The notes: generated by a model not told the origin, from the letters alone. A DNA stretch of 64,000 nucleotides from Pelagadaptatus sp034112445 (GCA_034112445.1 JAWUVI010000008.1:1-64000); one strand, 5' to 3'. Counted from the first letter of the stretch, positions 42,829 through 51,615 are shown. Made by a program: numbers and translations.

Positions 42829-44127
42829 TTAAGGCAGTTGATTTTCCACCACTAAGGCAATCTTATTCATACCCTCGACAAGGGTCACAGGACCAAAATT
42901 AGACTGCCAGTCACCTGCCGCCGGAACCGCATCACCTGACTTAGAAATACGCACAATAACTTCAAGTTCGCTAGCACTGTGTATATCCATTCCAGGAGCC
43001 ATTGCCAAGGTTTTATCAAGAACAGTAGTAAGAGGTAGCTCTGACCCATTAAAACGCTTAATAGCCAAAGGCATTTTGGCACCCTGCCAAGCTCGCGCAT
43101 AGATCAATACCGTATCCGTTGCCGCAATAGAAACACCTGGGGCCAGAGAAACCGTAACCTCTATTGCCGACGCAGTTATGCCATCCGTCGACACATCTGT
43201 CGACAAAGCCAACACATTAGACTCTGACGTTACGCCCAACTGCGATTGTGCTCGCGCTATACCAGCAACTAGCCCCTGCCCTACAGGAGAATTAGCCCCT
43301 AAAACATCAACCGCTCGCTGCCAAAAACTTATCGCCCCGAGAAAGTCATTTTTTTCATAAGACTCTATACCCGACAACCCTAACGCGGTTGACTCCAAGG
43401 GGTTTATCTCCAAAGATTTTTCCGTAAGCACGCTGACTTCTGGGGTGATGACATTGCCAGAAGCCAAAAATACCACTTGCGCCAACTCAGCCATTAATCG
43501 TGACTTTTGCTTAGCGCTTTCAACTATGGACTCACCATTTTGCAACAAATGAGTATAGTGGAGCACCGCCAAACCATACCCACCCGTTTCAGCCGCCAAT
43601 CTCGCCAATAAATAGCGACTCTGCTCGTCGTTAGGCTTAGCCCCAACAACATCCAGAAGTTTAGCCAACAACTCCTTAGAAACTTCATCACTAGGTTGCT
43701 GGCCTGTTTGCATTGCAGAAATTTGCTGCTGATAGCGTTTATCAAGCAGTAATTGAACATCCACCTCATCAACCGCCCCGGATGAAAAGTAAAAAAGATA
43801 GGAACCTGTGACAGCAAGTAAAGCCCCAACCAACAATGGCCAACCCTTACCTGAAAACTTTTTGCTTTCAGCGATTTCAGAATCACTTAACAGCACCTGC
43901 TCTAATTCTTTGGTTATTTGGGTATACTCGTCTGATGTTATTTCCTCTCGAGCCAACTGAGCATTTAATTCTTGGCGACGCTCATTGAACACATCCAGCA
44001 AAACATCCTTTCTATCTTGCGCGCTTTCATTGCCACGGTTATTTACCATAGCCTCCATAAGCACGGGCCAGATAACAAAACACACAGATACAAAAGCCAA
44101 CAATGCTGCAAGCAACCAAAAACTCAT
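42829..44127 (-). CDS. ccmI: Cytochrome c biogenesis protein CcmI (CycH)
   Basis: This 432-residue component of the haem ligation machinery binds apocytochrome c C-termini and delivers them to CcmF/CcmH. The N-terminus has two membrane segments (about 3-20 and about 93-112) with the typical cytoplasmic loop DVFNERRQELNAQLAREEITSDEYTQITKELEQ. A TPR-like helical region follows (about 160-280, YLLARLAAETGGYGLAVLHYTHLL), then a C-terminal beta domain with the VSLAPGVSIAATDTVLIYARAW signature. It is 49 bases downstream of ccmH. The remaining ccm genes are not in the window. Confidence 0.92.
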   Translation of the reverse strand: MSFWLLAALLAFVSVCFVIWPVLMEAMVNNRGNESAQDRKDVLLDVFNERRQELNAQLAREEITSDEYTQITKELEQVLLSDSEIAESKKFSGKGWPLLVGALLAVTGSYLFYFSSGAVDEVDVQLLLDKRYQQQISAMQTGQQPSDEVSKELLAKLLDVVGAKPNDEQSRYLLARLAAETGGYGLAVLHYTHLLQNGESIVESAKQKSRLMAELAQVVFLASGNVITPEVSVLTEKSLEINPLESTALGLSGIESYEKNDFLGAISFWQRAVDVLGANSPVGQGLVAGIARAQSQLGVTSESNVLALSTDVSTDGITASAIEVTVSLAPGVSIAATDTVLIYARAWQGAKMPLAIKRFNGSELPLTTVLDKTLAMAPGMDIHSASELEVIVRISKSGDAVPAAGDWQSNFGPVTLVEGMNKIALVVENQLP

Positions 44128-44176
44128 AATGGGTAATCCAATATTAAAAAAAGAGATCGATAGGAATCAAACATAC

Positions 44177-44695
44177 CTATGTTTGCCGCTCATTGGCAGC
44201 CTGTAATAATTTTTTTAGCTTTGCTTCCGATATAGTTGCAGAATCAAGCTCATCTGTGATGCTCACATCAACCTTACGATTCCTAACCCTGACCACCAAA
44301 ACAACGGTTACAGCACCTATAAGCAAAAGAATCAGAGGCAAGCCCCATAGCATCATCGTGTTGCGCTTTAACTGCGGCCGATACAAGACGTAATCACCAT
44401 AACGGCTAACCATAAAATCAATGATTTCTTTGTCCGACTGCCCATCTTCTAGTAAGCGGTGCAACTCCCGACGCAAATCTTGAGCTATGGCAGAATCAGA
44501 ACCCGCTAGGTTCTGATTCTGGCACTTAGGACAACGTAACTCTTCAATAAAGCTCTGATAGCGCTGACGGGTAACGTCATCATCAAACTCATAAATCTCT
44601 ACAACCGCATGAGTCCAAACCGACACAAGCAATAGGGCAATAGAAAAACCGGATAAACATGAGCAGCGAATAAAATTCTTCAAACAATACAGCAT
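44177..44695 (-). CDS. ccmH: Cytochrome c biogenesis protein CcmH (CycL)
   Basis: This 172-residue protein has a signal peptide, the redox motif RCPKCQNQN (CxxC near residues 54-57) and NLAGSDSAIAQDLRRELHRLLEDGQSDKEIIDFMVSRYGDYVLYRPQLKRNT, followed by one membrane segment. It reduces apocytochrome c or CcmG-linked thiols during haem attachment in the periplasm. I use ATG 44695, not the TTG one codon earlier. Upstream there is a promoter region shared with the divergent tRNA genes, so ccmH-ccmI forms a separate two-gene unit rather than the end of a ccmABCDEFGHI operon. Confidence 0.95.
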   Translation of the reverse strand: MLYCLKNFIRCSCLSGFSIALLLVSVWTHAVVEIYEFDDDVTRQRYQSFIEELRCPKCQNQNLAGSDSAIAQDLRRELHRLLEDGQSDKEIIDFMVSRYGDYVLYRPQLKRNTMMLWGLPLILLLIGAVTVVLVVRVRNRKVDVSITDELDSATISEAKLKKLLQAANERQT

Positions 44696-44894
44696 CAAAC
44701 AAACACTCGAGAAAGGAATACGTTAAAGGTCGAGTATACCAGCGCCAAAAGCTAGCCAGCAAACGAGAACGGACTTATTTCAGACCCAATGTAGCAATAG
44801 CTCACTGTGAACGCACCCTACCTATCAAAACAAAAACAAAGTGCTTAATTTTTAAGCTCAATTTAAATTCAATGGACTTTTTTATAAAAAGTTA

Positions 44895-44922
44895 TTGACC
44901 CTGCCCGAATTATCCGTATTAT
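44895..44922 (+). promoter_or_regulatory. Sigma-70 promoter of the tRNA genes
   Basis: TTGACC (44895-44900) and TATTAT (44917-44922) are 16 bases apart, followed by GC-rich sequence near the start point, 19 bases upstream of tRNA-Val. The GC-rich discriminator is typical of stringently controlled tRNA promoters. Confidence 0.7.
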
Positions 44923-44941
44923 ACGCGGCTCCTGACAGCGC

Positions 44942-45017
44942 GGGTGATTAGCTCAGCTGGGAGAGCATCGCCCTTACAAGGCGAGGGTCGGGGGTTCGAT
45001 CCCCTCATCACCCACCA
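44942..45017 (+). tRNA. tRNA-Val (anticodon TAC)
   Basis: This 76-base gene has an acceptor stem GGGTGAT/ATCACCC, a D-arm AGCTCAGCTGGGAGAGC, an anticodon stem TCGCC/GGCGA around CTTACAA (anticodon TAC), a T-arm with GGTTCGATCC and an encoded CCA end. It is almost the same as E. coli valT-type tRNA. Confidence 0.98.
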
Positions 45018-45082
45018 TTTCTTTAGGTGACATTAACCTTTTAGGTTAACTAAAGAAGGACTGTAAGCTGTTAGGAAATTGC

Positions 45083-45159
45083 GGACCGGTAGTTCAGCTG
45101 GTTAGAATACCGGCCTGTCACGCCGGGGGTCGCGGGTTCGAGTCCCGTCCGGTCCGCCA
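45083..45159 (+). tRNA. tRNA-Asp (anticodon GTC)
   Basis: This 77-base gene has an acceptor stem GGACCGG/CCGGTCC, a D-arm AGTTCAGCTGGTTAGAAT, an anticodon loop CTGTCAC (GTC), a T-arm with GGTTCGAGTCC, discriminator G and encoded CCA. It lies 65 bases after tRNA-Val and is probably in the same transcript. Confidence 0.98.
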
Positions 45160-45168
45160 ACATTCCAT

Positions 45169-45197
45169 AAAAAAAGCGCCTTTAAGGCGCTTTTTTT
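45169..45197 (+). terminator. Rho-independent terminator after the tRNA pair
   Basis: The stem AAAAAAAGCGCC / GGCGCTTTTTTT has a 5-base loop TTTAA. A and T runs on both sides make it usable in both directions, so it could also end the converging DUF3047 transcript. Confidence 0.92.
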
Positions 45198-45268
45198 ATA
45201 TCTATACCTTTTAATATTTGCGTATACCCACTATTACAACCCACCCTTAGCTCCCAGAAGCTATAAGT

Positions 45269-45946
45269 TCACTTCTCTGAGAAGAAAATATCGCCGTAAT
45301 ATGCTGTTGCGCTTGAGAGACTATTATCAGTATCGGTCATAATTGCCACAGCATCGATATAGCGATAAGCCACACGATTTTTTTCAGCACTACCTTTATC
45401 ACCAAACTGCTTAATTAAATCTTGGTAAACATTACGTTTTTCAACAAACCAAACATTAACAGCCGCGCTGCGACCTTTTACCGCCAGCATTTTCGCATTG
45501 CTTTTAGCAAAAGCGTTATCCCAACTTTCACCCTGCTTTTGGTTACTTGACCACACATAATTTAACGCTTTTGTTTTCCATATTTGCCAGCCTCCATCTA
45601 TCACCACATACAATCGAGCCGCATAATCATCCCCCTGCTTACTGGTCTCATCCATACCCATTAAGGAGTTACTTATACGCCAAGACCAATTTAAATAAGG
45701 AGTTTCGATAAGATCTACCGTAATTTTTTTAGCTATTCCAGAAGCTGAACCTTCACTGACAGCCTGTAGAAACTTTCGATCGTTTTGCACAACAATACGG
45801 TATTGAGTTTCACCTGCAAACGCCTTAGATTGCCAAGCTTCAATGTTTTCTGATTCAAATTGAGCAATATTAATACGAGCATCAGATGAAGCTATATTGC
45901 TCAGTACTGCAAACAACAAAAAGAAAAACACAGAAGACAATCTCAT
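45269..45946 (-). CDS. DUF3047 family exported protein
   Basis: This 225-residue protein has a signal peptide (about 1-22) and matches the DUF3047 pattern: LNWSWRISNSL, GDDYAARLYVVIDG, KALNYVWSS, and the late AVAIMTDTDNSLSSATAYYGDIFF. The family is periplasmic or secreted, with a beta-sandwich look, and has no known function. I start it at ATG 45946, preceded by GGGAATGGTG, which leaves a 19-base gap to the YaeQ stop. The longer frame to 46000 would overlap YaeQ and put residues ahead of the signal peptide. Confidence 0.87.
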   Translation of the reverse strand: MRLSSVFFFLLFAVLSNIASSDARINIAQFESENIEAWQSKAFAGETQYRIVVQNDRKFLQAVSEGSASGIAKKITVDLIETPYLNWSWRISNSLMGMDETSKQGDDYAARLYVVIDGGWQIWKTKALNYVWSSNQKQGESWDNAFAKSNAKMLAVKGRSAAVNVWFVEKRNVYQDLIKQFGDKGSAEKNRVAYRYIDAVAIMTDTDNSLSSATAYYGDIFFSEK

Positions 45947-45965
45947 CACCATTCCCAATAAAACA

Positions 45966-46496
45966 TTAAGTAAGTTCTTTCCACGATACTTCACACTCAC
46001 CTTTTTCAGCCGAAAAATAAGCTGTACCTTCAGTTATTGTGACCGCCATATCCATTGTACGCTCCACAAGAGTTGATAAAGCTTGAATGCTAGGCCACGC
46101 CACCTGATAAACCTGTACATCTAATGCAGCAAACTTACTCGCTTCCTGACTCCACCAGACATCCGACTTCGAGTTAAAGCTGTAAACTTTCACGGAGCTA
46201 GAAATACGCGACGCCTTCTTTATTCTATCAACAGCAGGCTCACCCACATCAACCCACAATTTTATTTGGTCATCTAAGCTACGAGCCCAAATATCAGGCT
46301 CATCAGGAGAGCTCAGCCCCTTGGTGAAAGTTAAGTGTTCCTGCGCTTCAATACAGAAAGCCAACACTCTCACCATCATTCGCTCAGCGGTCTCTGAAGG
46401 GTGCTGAGCGATGGTTAAATTAAGCGTGTCGTAATAATTGCGATCTAGATCAGACAGCATTATTTTCATCTTGAAAATTGTTGGTTTTAGGGCCAC
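45966..46496 (-). CDS. yaeQ: YaeQ family protein
   Basis: This 176-residue protein opens ALKPTIFKMKIMLSDLDRNYYDTLNLTIAQHPSETAERMMVRVLAFC, with EPDIWARSLDDQIKLWVDVGEPAVDRIKKAS in the middle, which is diagnostic of YaeQ. Members have a PD-(D/E)XK nuclease-like fold; the retained ExxxxDQ-type residues (E..W...D) agree, but no biochemical role is settled. The start is GTG at 46496 with a very good AAGGA ribosome site 6 bases upstream. It is followed by DUF3047 on the same strand. Confidence 0.93.
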   Translation of the reverse strand: MALKPTIFKMKIMLSDLDRNYYDTLNLTIAQHPSETAERMMVRVLAFCIEAQEHLTFTKGLSSPDEPDIWARSLDDQIKLWVDVGEPAVDRIKKASRISSSVKVYSFNSKSDVWWSQEASKFAALDVQVYQVAWPSIQALSTLVERTMDMAVTITEGTAYFSAEKGECEVSWKELT

Positions 46497-46527
46497 CGTA
46501 AATCCTTAACTTTAAAAAACGTAAACG

Positions 46528-46550
46528 AAAAAAAACCGCTGTTATGCGGT
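46528..46550 (-). terminator. Terminator of the thrS-merR operon
   Basis: The stem ACCGC/GCGGT with a 6-base loop is followed, reading on the minus strand, by a run of eight T (A run 46528-46535 on the plus strand). It lies 38 bases after the MerR stop. Confidence 0.72.
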
Positions 46551-46588
46551 CTTTAGTTAACTAACTGATAGTGGTATCTGACAAAAAA

Positions 46589-46948
46589 TTAATCAATCTT
46601 AAGAACCAAAAGCACTTCTTCTAGTTCATTGATCATCTGTCCTATCAATTGTTGAAATTGATTACCATCCTCCTGAGAAGCCTCTCCACTCATTTGCTGT
46701 CGAGCACCGCCAATAGTAAAACCTTGATCGTATAAAAGCGCACGAATCTGGCGAATCGTAATAACATCTTGGCGCTGATAGTACCGACGATTACCTCGAC
46801 GCTTAACCGGACTTAAATGAGGAAATTCTTGCTCCCAGTAACGCAAAACATGGGGCTTTACTGCGCATAACTCACTGACTTCACCAATGGTGAAATAACG
46901 CTTGCCGGGGATAACAGGCAGCTCATCGTTATTCGTAGGTTCTAACAT
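46589..46948 (-). CDS. MerR-family regulator downstream of ihfA
   Basis: This 119-residue protein has the MerR winged helix (about 17-85: YFTIGEVSELCAVKPHVLRYWEQEFPHLSPVKRRGNRRYYQRQDVITIRQIRALL) and a short acidic dimerisation helix. It lacks the metal-binding cysteines of MerR/CueR. This form directly after ihfA is conserved in pseudomonad-like gammaproteobacteria. Its target is unknown. It is the last gene of the thrS-to-merR operon. Confidence 0.93.
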   Translation of the reverse strand: MLEPTNNDELPVIPGKRYFTIGEVSELCAVKPHVLRYWEQEFPHLSPVKRRGNRRYYQRQDVITIRQIRALLYDQGFTIGGARQQMSGEASQEDGNQFQQLIGQMINELEEVLLVLKID

Positions 46949-46971
46949 GCCGTCTTAAATCCTTAATATTG

Positions 46972-47268
46972 TTATTGCTCTTGATATCTTTCGACCCGAG
47001 CCTTGAGCTTTTGCCCCGGACGAAAGGTTACTACACGACGAGCCGTTATAGGTATTTCTTCACCGGTTTTTGGGTTTCGACCTGGGCGCTGAGTTTTATC
47101 GCGAAGATCAAAATTACCAAAGCCAGATAACTTCACCGGTTCATTATTTTCTAGAGAATTTGTGATCTCTTCAAAGAATAGCTCAACCAATTCCTTAGCT
47201 TCACGTTTATTAAAACCAAGTTCTTCGTATAACATTTCCGCTAAAACCGCTTTGGTCAGTGCCGTCAT
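46972..47268 (-). CDS. ihfA: Integration host factor alpha subunit
   Basis: This 98-residue DNA-bending protein forms a heterodimer with IhfB. LTKAVLAEMLYEELGFNKREAKELVELFFEEI is the helical part and GFGNFDLRDKTQRPGRNPKTGEEIPITARRVVTFRPGQKLK carries the beta arms with the conserved Pro that intercalates into the minor groove. Its place after pheT is conserved in gammaproteobacteria. Confidence 0.97.
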   Translation of the reverse strand: MTALTKAVLAEMLYEELGFNKREAKELVELFFEEITNSLENNEPVKLSGFGNFDLRDKTQRPGRNPKTGEEIPITARRVVTFRPGQKLKARVERYQEQ

Positions 47269-47308
47269 GCATTCAAGCCTATATTTATCTTATTCCAACC
47301 GAGAGAGA

Positions 47309-49714
47309 CTACCTAAGAGATGCTTCGTATTCTTGCTCTAATGCTTTTACGACACATTCCATAGAGGCGTTGATTTCTTCTTCAGTAAGAGTGCGTGATG
47401 GATGCTGATACGTCAAGCCCAGAGCAACACTTTTTCTTTGTGGATCAATGCCTTTGCCCACATATACATCAAACACCTTTAAGTCTATTAGGTCATCCCC
47501 AGCAGTCAATATAACCGTATTTTTAAGCTTGGCTACGGAAATAGTTTGATCGACAACAACCGCAATATCTCGTCTAACTTCTGGGTATTTTGACAAAGGT
47601 AAAAACTCTGGAAGCTTGGCGTTTGCTATAGCCTGCTGAGTAATTTCAAATAAATATGCAGGCTGAGCCAGCCCCAACTTTTGCTGCAACTGAGGATGCA
47701 TCGCGCCGATAATACCAACCACGTTACCTGCCAATAGAATTTCAGCAGTCTGTCCTGGGTGAAGTGCCAAATGCTTTCCTGCAGAAAAGGTGAAATCTTC
47801 ACCAGAATTAGCAGTAGCCGTTAATGCTAGCACAGACTCTAAATCTCCCTTTAAATCGAAAAAATCTACTTTTTCAGACTCAGCTGACCATGACTCATCT
47901 AATTTGGAGCCATAAATAAGTCCTGCCAGCATTGGTTCTTGCTGTAATGAATTCATGTCTTTGTCTTTGGAGACAAACCGCTGACCCGTTTCAAAAAGGC
48001 GAACACGACCTTGCTGGCGGTTCAGATTGTGCTGCAACGCACCAACTAGGCCAGGCCATAAGCTAGTGCGCATTTCAGCCATATCAGCACTGATAGGATT
48101 TTTTAATGTGATTTTATCACTGCCATCATCAAACAACTGCTGAAGCTTGGGCTCAACAAAACTATAAGTAATGGATTCCTGATAACCTTTGGCAATTAAT
48201 TGGCGACGCACTGCGTCTAGACCGATAATACTCTCTTGCTGCATCGCAATGGTTAAATCTGCTGTCAAACTGGTCGTAGGCAAACGGTTGTAACCATAGA
48301 CTCGCGCTAACTCTTCGAGCAAATCCTCTTCAATAGAAATATCAAAACGATAACTAGGAACGCTGAATATCCAACCTTCGGCCGTTGATGATGTTTGACT
48401 CAACCCTAGACGCGATAAAATATCAATCACCTCATCGTCAGCCATATCAAAACCAAGACCGCTTAAAATACGTGCGCGCCGTAAAGTTACTTCTCTATCG
48501 GCTGGGGAAAATTCATTCTCAGTTAATATTAACGGCCCTGCCTCTCCACCAACAGCATCAAGCAATAAGGCAGTAGCTCGTTCTATGGCTGTTTCTTGTA
48601 ACTTATAGTCAACGCCTCGCTCAAAACGGTGCGATGAATCTGTATGCAGCCCGTAATTACGGGCCTTACCTGCAATCGCTACCGGACTGAAAAACGCTCC
48701 CTCTAGGAAGATATCTTGTGTTGCGGCAGTGACTGAAGACGCACTGCCACCCATAATACCCGCCATTGCGATAGCTCTATTTTCATCAGCAATAACCACA
48801 GTATCGTCACGCAATTTAATTTCCTGACCATCCAGCAAAGTAAGTTCTTCGCCAGCAACTGCCATGCGAACGTCAATAGCACCCACCAACGTATTTAAAT
48901 CAAACGCGTGCATCGGCTGACCTAACTCAAGCAATACGTAATTGGTAACATCGACAACAGCATCTATAGAGCGCAGACCAGCACGACGTAGTTTTTCCTG
49001 CATCCATAAAGGACTTGGCTGGCTAATATCTATGCCGCGAATAATTCGGCCAACATAGCGTGAACATGACTCACCAGCACTCAATTTCACATTGAAAGTG
49101 TCGGTAATGGTTGGCACAACAGCCTCGATAGCAGGCTCAGTTACCGCCAAACGGTTTAATACGCCTACATCACGAGCAATGCCTTTCACCGACAAACAAT
49201 CACTGCGATTTGGGGTGAGATCCACTTCTATACAATTATCATCAAGACCTAAATACTCACGCAGATCTAAACCAACTGGAGCGTCAGCGGCCAATTCCCA
49301 AAGACCATCACTATCATCACCTAGCTGTAATTCAGTTTGAGCGCACAGCATGCCAAAGGATTCAACGCCACGCAGCTTGGCTTTCTTAATCTTAAACGGC
49401 TTCCCATCAGCACCCGGCGGCAATTTAGCTCCAACCGTAGCAAAGGGAATTTTAATGCCTGGACGAGCATTTGGAGCACCGCAGACAACCTGTGCAACTT
49501 CGTCACCACCAGCGACTTTACATACCCGCAACTTATCGGCATCCGGATGCTGTTCTGTTTCTAGAATTTCACCAACGATGATACCGCTGAAGTCTCCTGC
49601 AACAGGTTCTACTGCATCGACCTCTAGGCCACCCATGGTGATCTGTTCAACCAGCTCATCAGTAGTTAACTCAGGATTAACCCATTCACGTAGCCAATTT
49701 TCGCTTAATTTCAT
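47309..49714 (-). CDS. pheT: Phenylalanyl-tRNA synthetase beta subunit
   Basis: This 801-residue protein joins PheS in a heterotetramer charging tRNA-Phe. Domains in order are an N-terminal region (MKLSENWLREWVNPELTTDELVEQITMGGLEVD), an EMAP-like tRNA-binding domain (about 39-150), B3/4 editing domain, B5, the catalytic-like core, and the C-terminal ferredoxin-fold anticodon-binding domain (FLPLSKYPEVRRDIAVVVDQ onward). Length is normal. It begins 80 bases after pheS ends. Confidence 0.98.
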   Translation of the reverse strand: MKLSENWLREWVNPELTTDELVEQITMGGLEVDAVEPVAGDFSGIIVGEILETEQHPDADKLRVCKVAGGDEVAQVVCGAPNARPGIKIPFATVGAKLPPGADGKPFKIKKAKLRGVESFGMLCAQTELQLGDDSDGLWELAADAPVGLDLREYLGLDDNCIEVDLTPNRSDCLSVKGIARDVGVLNRLAVTEPAIEAVVPTITDTFNVKLSAGESCSRYVGRIIRGIDISQPSPLWMQEKLRRAGLRSIDAVVDVTNYVLLELGQPMHAFDLNTLVGAIDVRMAVAGEELTLLDGQEIKLRDDTVVIADENRAIAMAGIMGGSASSVTAATQDIFLEGAFFSPVAIAGKARNYGLHTDSSHRFERGVDYKLQETAIERATALLLDAVGGEAGPLILTENEFSPADREVTLRRARILSGLGFDMADDEVIDILSRLGLSQTSSTAEGWIFSVPSYRFDISIEEDLLEELARVYGYNRLPTTSLTADLTIAMQQESIIGLDAVRRQLIAKGYQESITYSFVEPKLQQLFDDGSDKITLKNPISADMAEMRTSLWPGLVGALQHNLNRQQGRVRLFETGQRFVSKDKDMNSLQQEPMLAGLIYGSKLDESWSAESEKVDFFDLKGDLESVLALTATANSGEDFTFSAGKHLALHPGQTAEILLAGNVVGIIGAMHPQLQQKLGLAQPAYLFEITQQAIANAKLPEFLPLSKYPEVRRDIAVVVDQTISVAKLKNTVILTAGDDLIDLKVFDVYVGKGIDPQRKSVALGLTYQHPSRTLTEEEINASMECVVKALEQEYEASLR

Positions 49715-49794
49715 TCTTTGCTGTCTCTTTATTATTCGCGGATATTTCGCGTCACTTTCGTAATTCTTTCGCAGTTAAATCGGCGAACCTAACA

Positions 49795-50832
49795 TTAAAA
49801 TTGTTTTAAGAACTTCAAATCATTCTCAAAAAACAAGCGCAAATCATTAACGCCATATCGCAACATGGCCAAGCGCTCTACACCCATACCAAAAGCAAAT
49901 CCGGTGTATGTTTCGGTATCAACCCCACTGGCCTTGAACACGTTTGGATGAACCATGCCGCAACCCATAACCTCTAACCAGCCGGTATGACTGCAAACAC
50001 GCCAACCTTCACCGCCACAGTTAGTACACTGTATATCCACTTCGGCAGATGGTTCCGTAAAAGGGAAATACGAGGGCCTGAAGCGTACTGGGACATCGGC
50101 CTCAAAAAACGCTTTAAGAAACTGATCGACGGTGCCCTTCAAATCAGCAAAGCTGATATTTTTATCGACAACTAAACCTTCAACCTGATGAAACATTGGT
50201 GTATGAGTCAAATCAGAGTCGCAACGATATACCCGACCAGGGCAAATTATACGAATCGGCGGCTCTTTGTTTTCCATTGTACGAACTTGCACCGGCGATG
50301 TGTGAGTTCTTAACACGTAAGCACCAGCCGTATTTTTATAGTCATCTACATCAACATAAAAAGTATCATGCATAGCACGAGCTGGATGATGGGCTGGAAT
50401 ATTCAAGGCTTCAAAGTTGTGATAGTCATCCTCTATCTCTGGACCTTCTTCAACCGCATAACCTACAGCGGCAAATATACTTTCAATGCGCTGCAAGGTT
50501 TTCGTAACAGGATGCAAACCACCATTAGTTTGGCCACGACCAGGCAAGGTCACATCGATGGTTTCACTGGCCAGCTTGGCGTTAACGGCAGCCTGTTCCA
50601 TAGCTTGCTTACGAGTATTGATCTGCTCTTGAACTTGCTGTTTAGCCTTGTTGATTTCAGCTCCAGCCGCTGGTCGCTCTTCAGCTGATAGCTTACCTAA
50701 ACCTTTCAAAAGCCCAGTCAGCTGGCCTTTTTTTCCAAGGTACTCAACACGCACATGATCTAGACCGGCTAAATCCTCTGCGCTATTAATCAGTTGAAGC
50801 GCTTCTTCTGTAAGCGCTGCTAGGTTTTCCAT
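49795..50832 (-). CDS. pheS: Phenylalanyl-tRNA synthetase alpha subunit
   Basis: This 345-residue catalytic subunit has an N-terminal coiled-coil arm (about 1-85) that contacts tRNA. The class II motifs are visible as HPARAMHDTFYV, RTHTSPVQVRTM, GRVYRCDSDLTHTPMFHQVEGLVVD and FGMGVERLAMLRYG near the end. It lies downstream of rplT with a terminator and a GC-rich repeat-like block between, so it may be expressed by read-through and from its own start. I see no Phe-rich leader peptide. Confidence 0.98.
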   Translation of the reverse strand: MENLAALTEEALQLINSAEDLAGLDHVRVEYLGKKGQLTGLLKGLGKLSAEERPAAGAEINKAKQQVQEQINTRKQAMEQAAVNAKLASETIDVTLPGRGQTNGGLHPVTKTLQRIESIFAAVGYAVEEGPEIEDDYHNFEALNIPAHHPARAMHDTFYVDVDDYKNTAGAYVLRTHTSPVQVRTMENKEPPIRIICPGRVYRCDSDLTHTPMFHQVEGLVVDKNISFADLKGTVDQFLKAFFEADVPVRFRPSYFPFTEPSAEVDIQCTNCGGEGWRVCSHTGWLEVMGCGMVHPNVFKASGVDTETYTGFAFGMGVERLAMLRYGVNDLRLFFENDLKFLKQF

Positions 50833-50886
50833 TTAAACATCCTAATTTTATTGATTCAGCACTGATTAAAGCTATGTGTGCACTGA

Positions 50887-50937
50887 GAGAGCCGCTCCTG
50901 CGCGTCCTGCGCTCGCGGCATACCGTACATCCTGTAC
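50887..50937. repeat. GC-rich hairpin block with a GTAC inverted repeat, probable dispersed element
   Basis: The block contains GCCGC (50891-50895) and GCGGC (50915-50919) as a hairpin, two copies of TCCTGCGC or TCCTGCGCG-like sequence, and GTAC-ATCCT-GTAC (50925-50937). It is far richer in GC than its surroundings. Read on the minus strand it gives a 27-codon frame (50856-50939) with a single Phe codon and no ribosome site. Similar strings recur, as I remember, in other marine gammaproteobacterial genomes; there is no second copy in this window. Confidence 0.5.
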
Positions 50938-50939
50938 AT

Positions 50940-50976
50940 AAAAAAGGGAGGCGCCGAACTAACAGCGCCTCCCTTT
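50940..50976 (-). terminator. Rho-independent terminator between rplT and pheS
   Basis: A 12-bp stem (50943-50954 with 50965-50976) with a 10-base loop is followed, reading on the minus strand, by six T. It lies 32 bases after the rplT stop and probably lowers expression of pheST relative to the ribosomal genes. Confidence 0.9.
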
Positions 50977-51008
50977 CAATACATTCAAAAATGAACGTAT
51001 TTTAGCAA

Positions 51009-51365
51009 TTACGCTATTGCAGCTTTTGCTTGAGCAACTACTGCAGCAAACGCAACTTTATCGTGTACAGCTAAATCAGCTAGAACGCGACGATCCAATT
51101 CGATATTGGCTTTCTTCAGACCAGCAATCAAGCGGCTGTAGCTCATGCCTTCGACACGAGATTGAGCGTTGATACGAGTGATCCATAAAGAACGGAAGTT
51201 ACGTTTTTTAACACGACGGTCACGATATGCGTATTGACCGGCTTTGATGACAGCTTGCTTAGCAACACGAAAAACACGTGAACGTGCTCCGTAATAACCT
51301 TTTGCAGCTTTTAAAACTTTCTTGTGACGGCGACGCGCTTCTACACCACGTTTTACTCGAGCCAT
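51009..51365 (-). CDS. rplT: Ribosomal protein L20
   Basis: This 118-residue 50S protein is needed for early 23S assembly. It opens ARVKRGVEARRRHKKVLKAAKGYYGARSRVFRVAKQAV, the classic L20 start, and contains NFRSLWITRINAQSRVEGMSYSRLIAGLKKANIELDRRVLADLA. The ribosome site GAGAGGATAAT is good. L20 often represses its own operon by binding the infC-rpmI mRNA region; I see no direct proof here. Confidence 0.98.
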   Translation of the reverse strand: MARVKRGVEARRRHKKVLKAAKGYYGARSRVFRVAKQAVIKAGQYAYRDRRVKKRNFRSLWITRINAQSRVEGMSYSRLIAGLKKANIELDRRVLADLAVHDKVAFAAVVAQAKAAIA

Positions 51366-51420
51366 TATATTATCCTCTCAAAATTTGTTTGACTGTACGG
51401 CGATTTTTCTAAGTGAAAAA

Positions 51421-51615
51421 TCAGTCGTGACGTAGCATATGCTTGATTGCAGGAACATCGGCAGCATCAACGAGACTGGTACCACGCAACTGACGCTTAC
51501 GCTTAGTTGTCATTTTTGTAAGGATGTGGCTTTTGTTACATGATTTACGCTTATAACCAGCACCTGTTTTTTTGAAGCGCTTAGCAGCGCCACTATGTAC
51601 TTTAGCTTTTGGCAT
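51421..51615 (-). CDS. rpmI: Ribosomal protein L35
   Basis: This 64-residue 50S protein includes PKAKVHSGAAKRFKKTGAGYKRKSCNKSHILTKMTTKRKRQLRGTSLV, matching L35. It lies between infC and rplT as in most bacteria. The 181-base gap upstream, after infC, is longer than usual and is where an L20-binding leader would be expected; I cannot fold it by eye. Confidence 0.97.
   Translation of the reverse strand: MPKAKVHSGAAKRFKKTGAGYKRKSCNKSHILTKMTTKRKRQLRGTSLVDAADVPAIKHMLRHD

Noticed and set aside
50856..50939. 27-codon frame before pheS considered as a Phe attenuator leader peptide
   Set aside because: It has only one Phe codon, no ribosome site, and no alternative hairpins were evident; the terminator present belongs to rplT.
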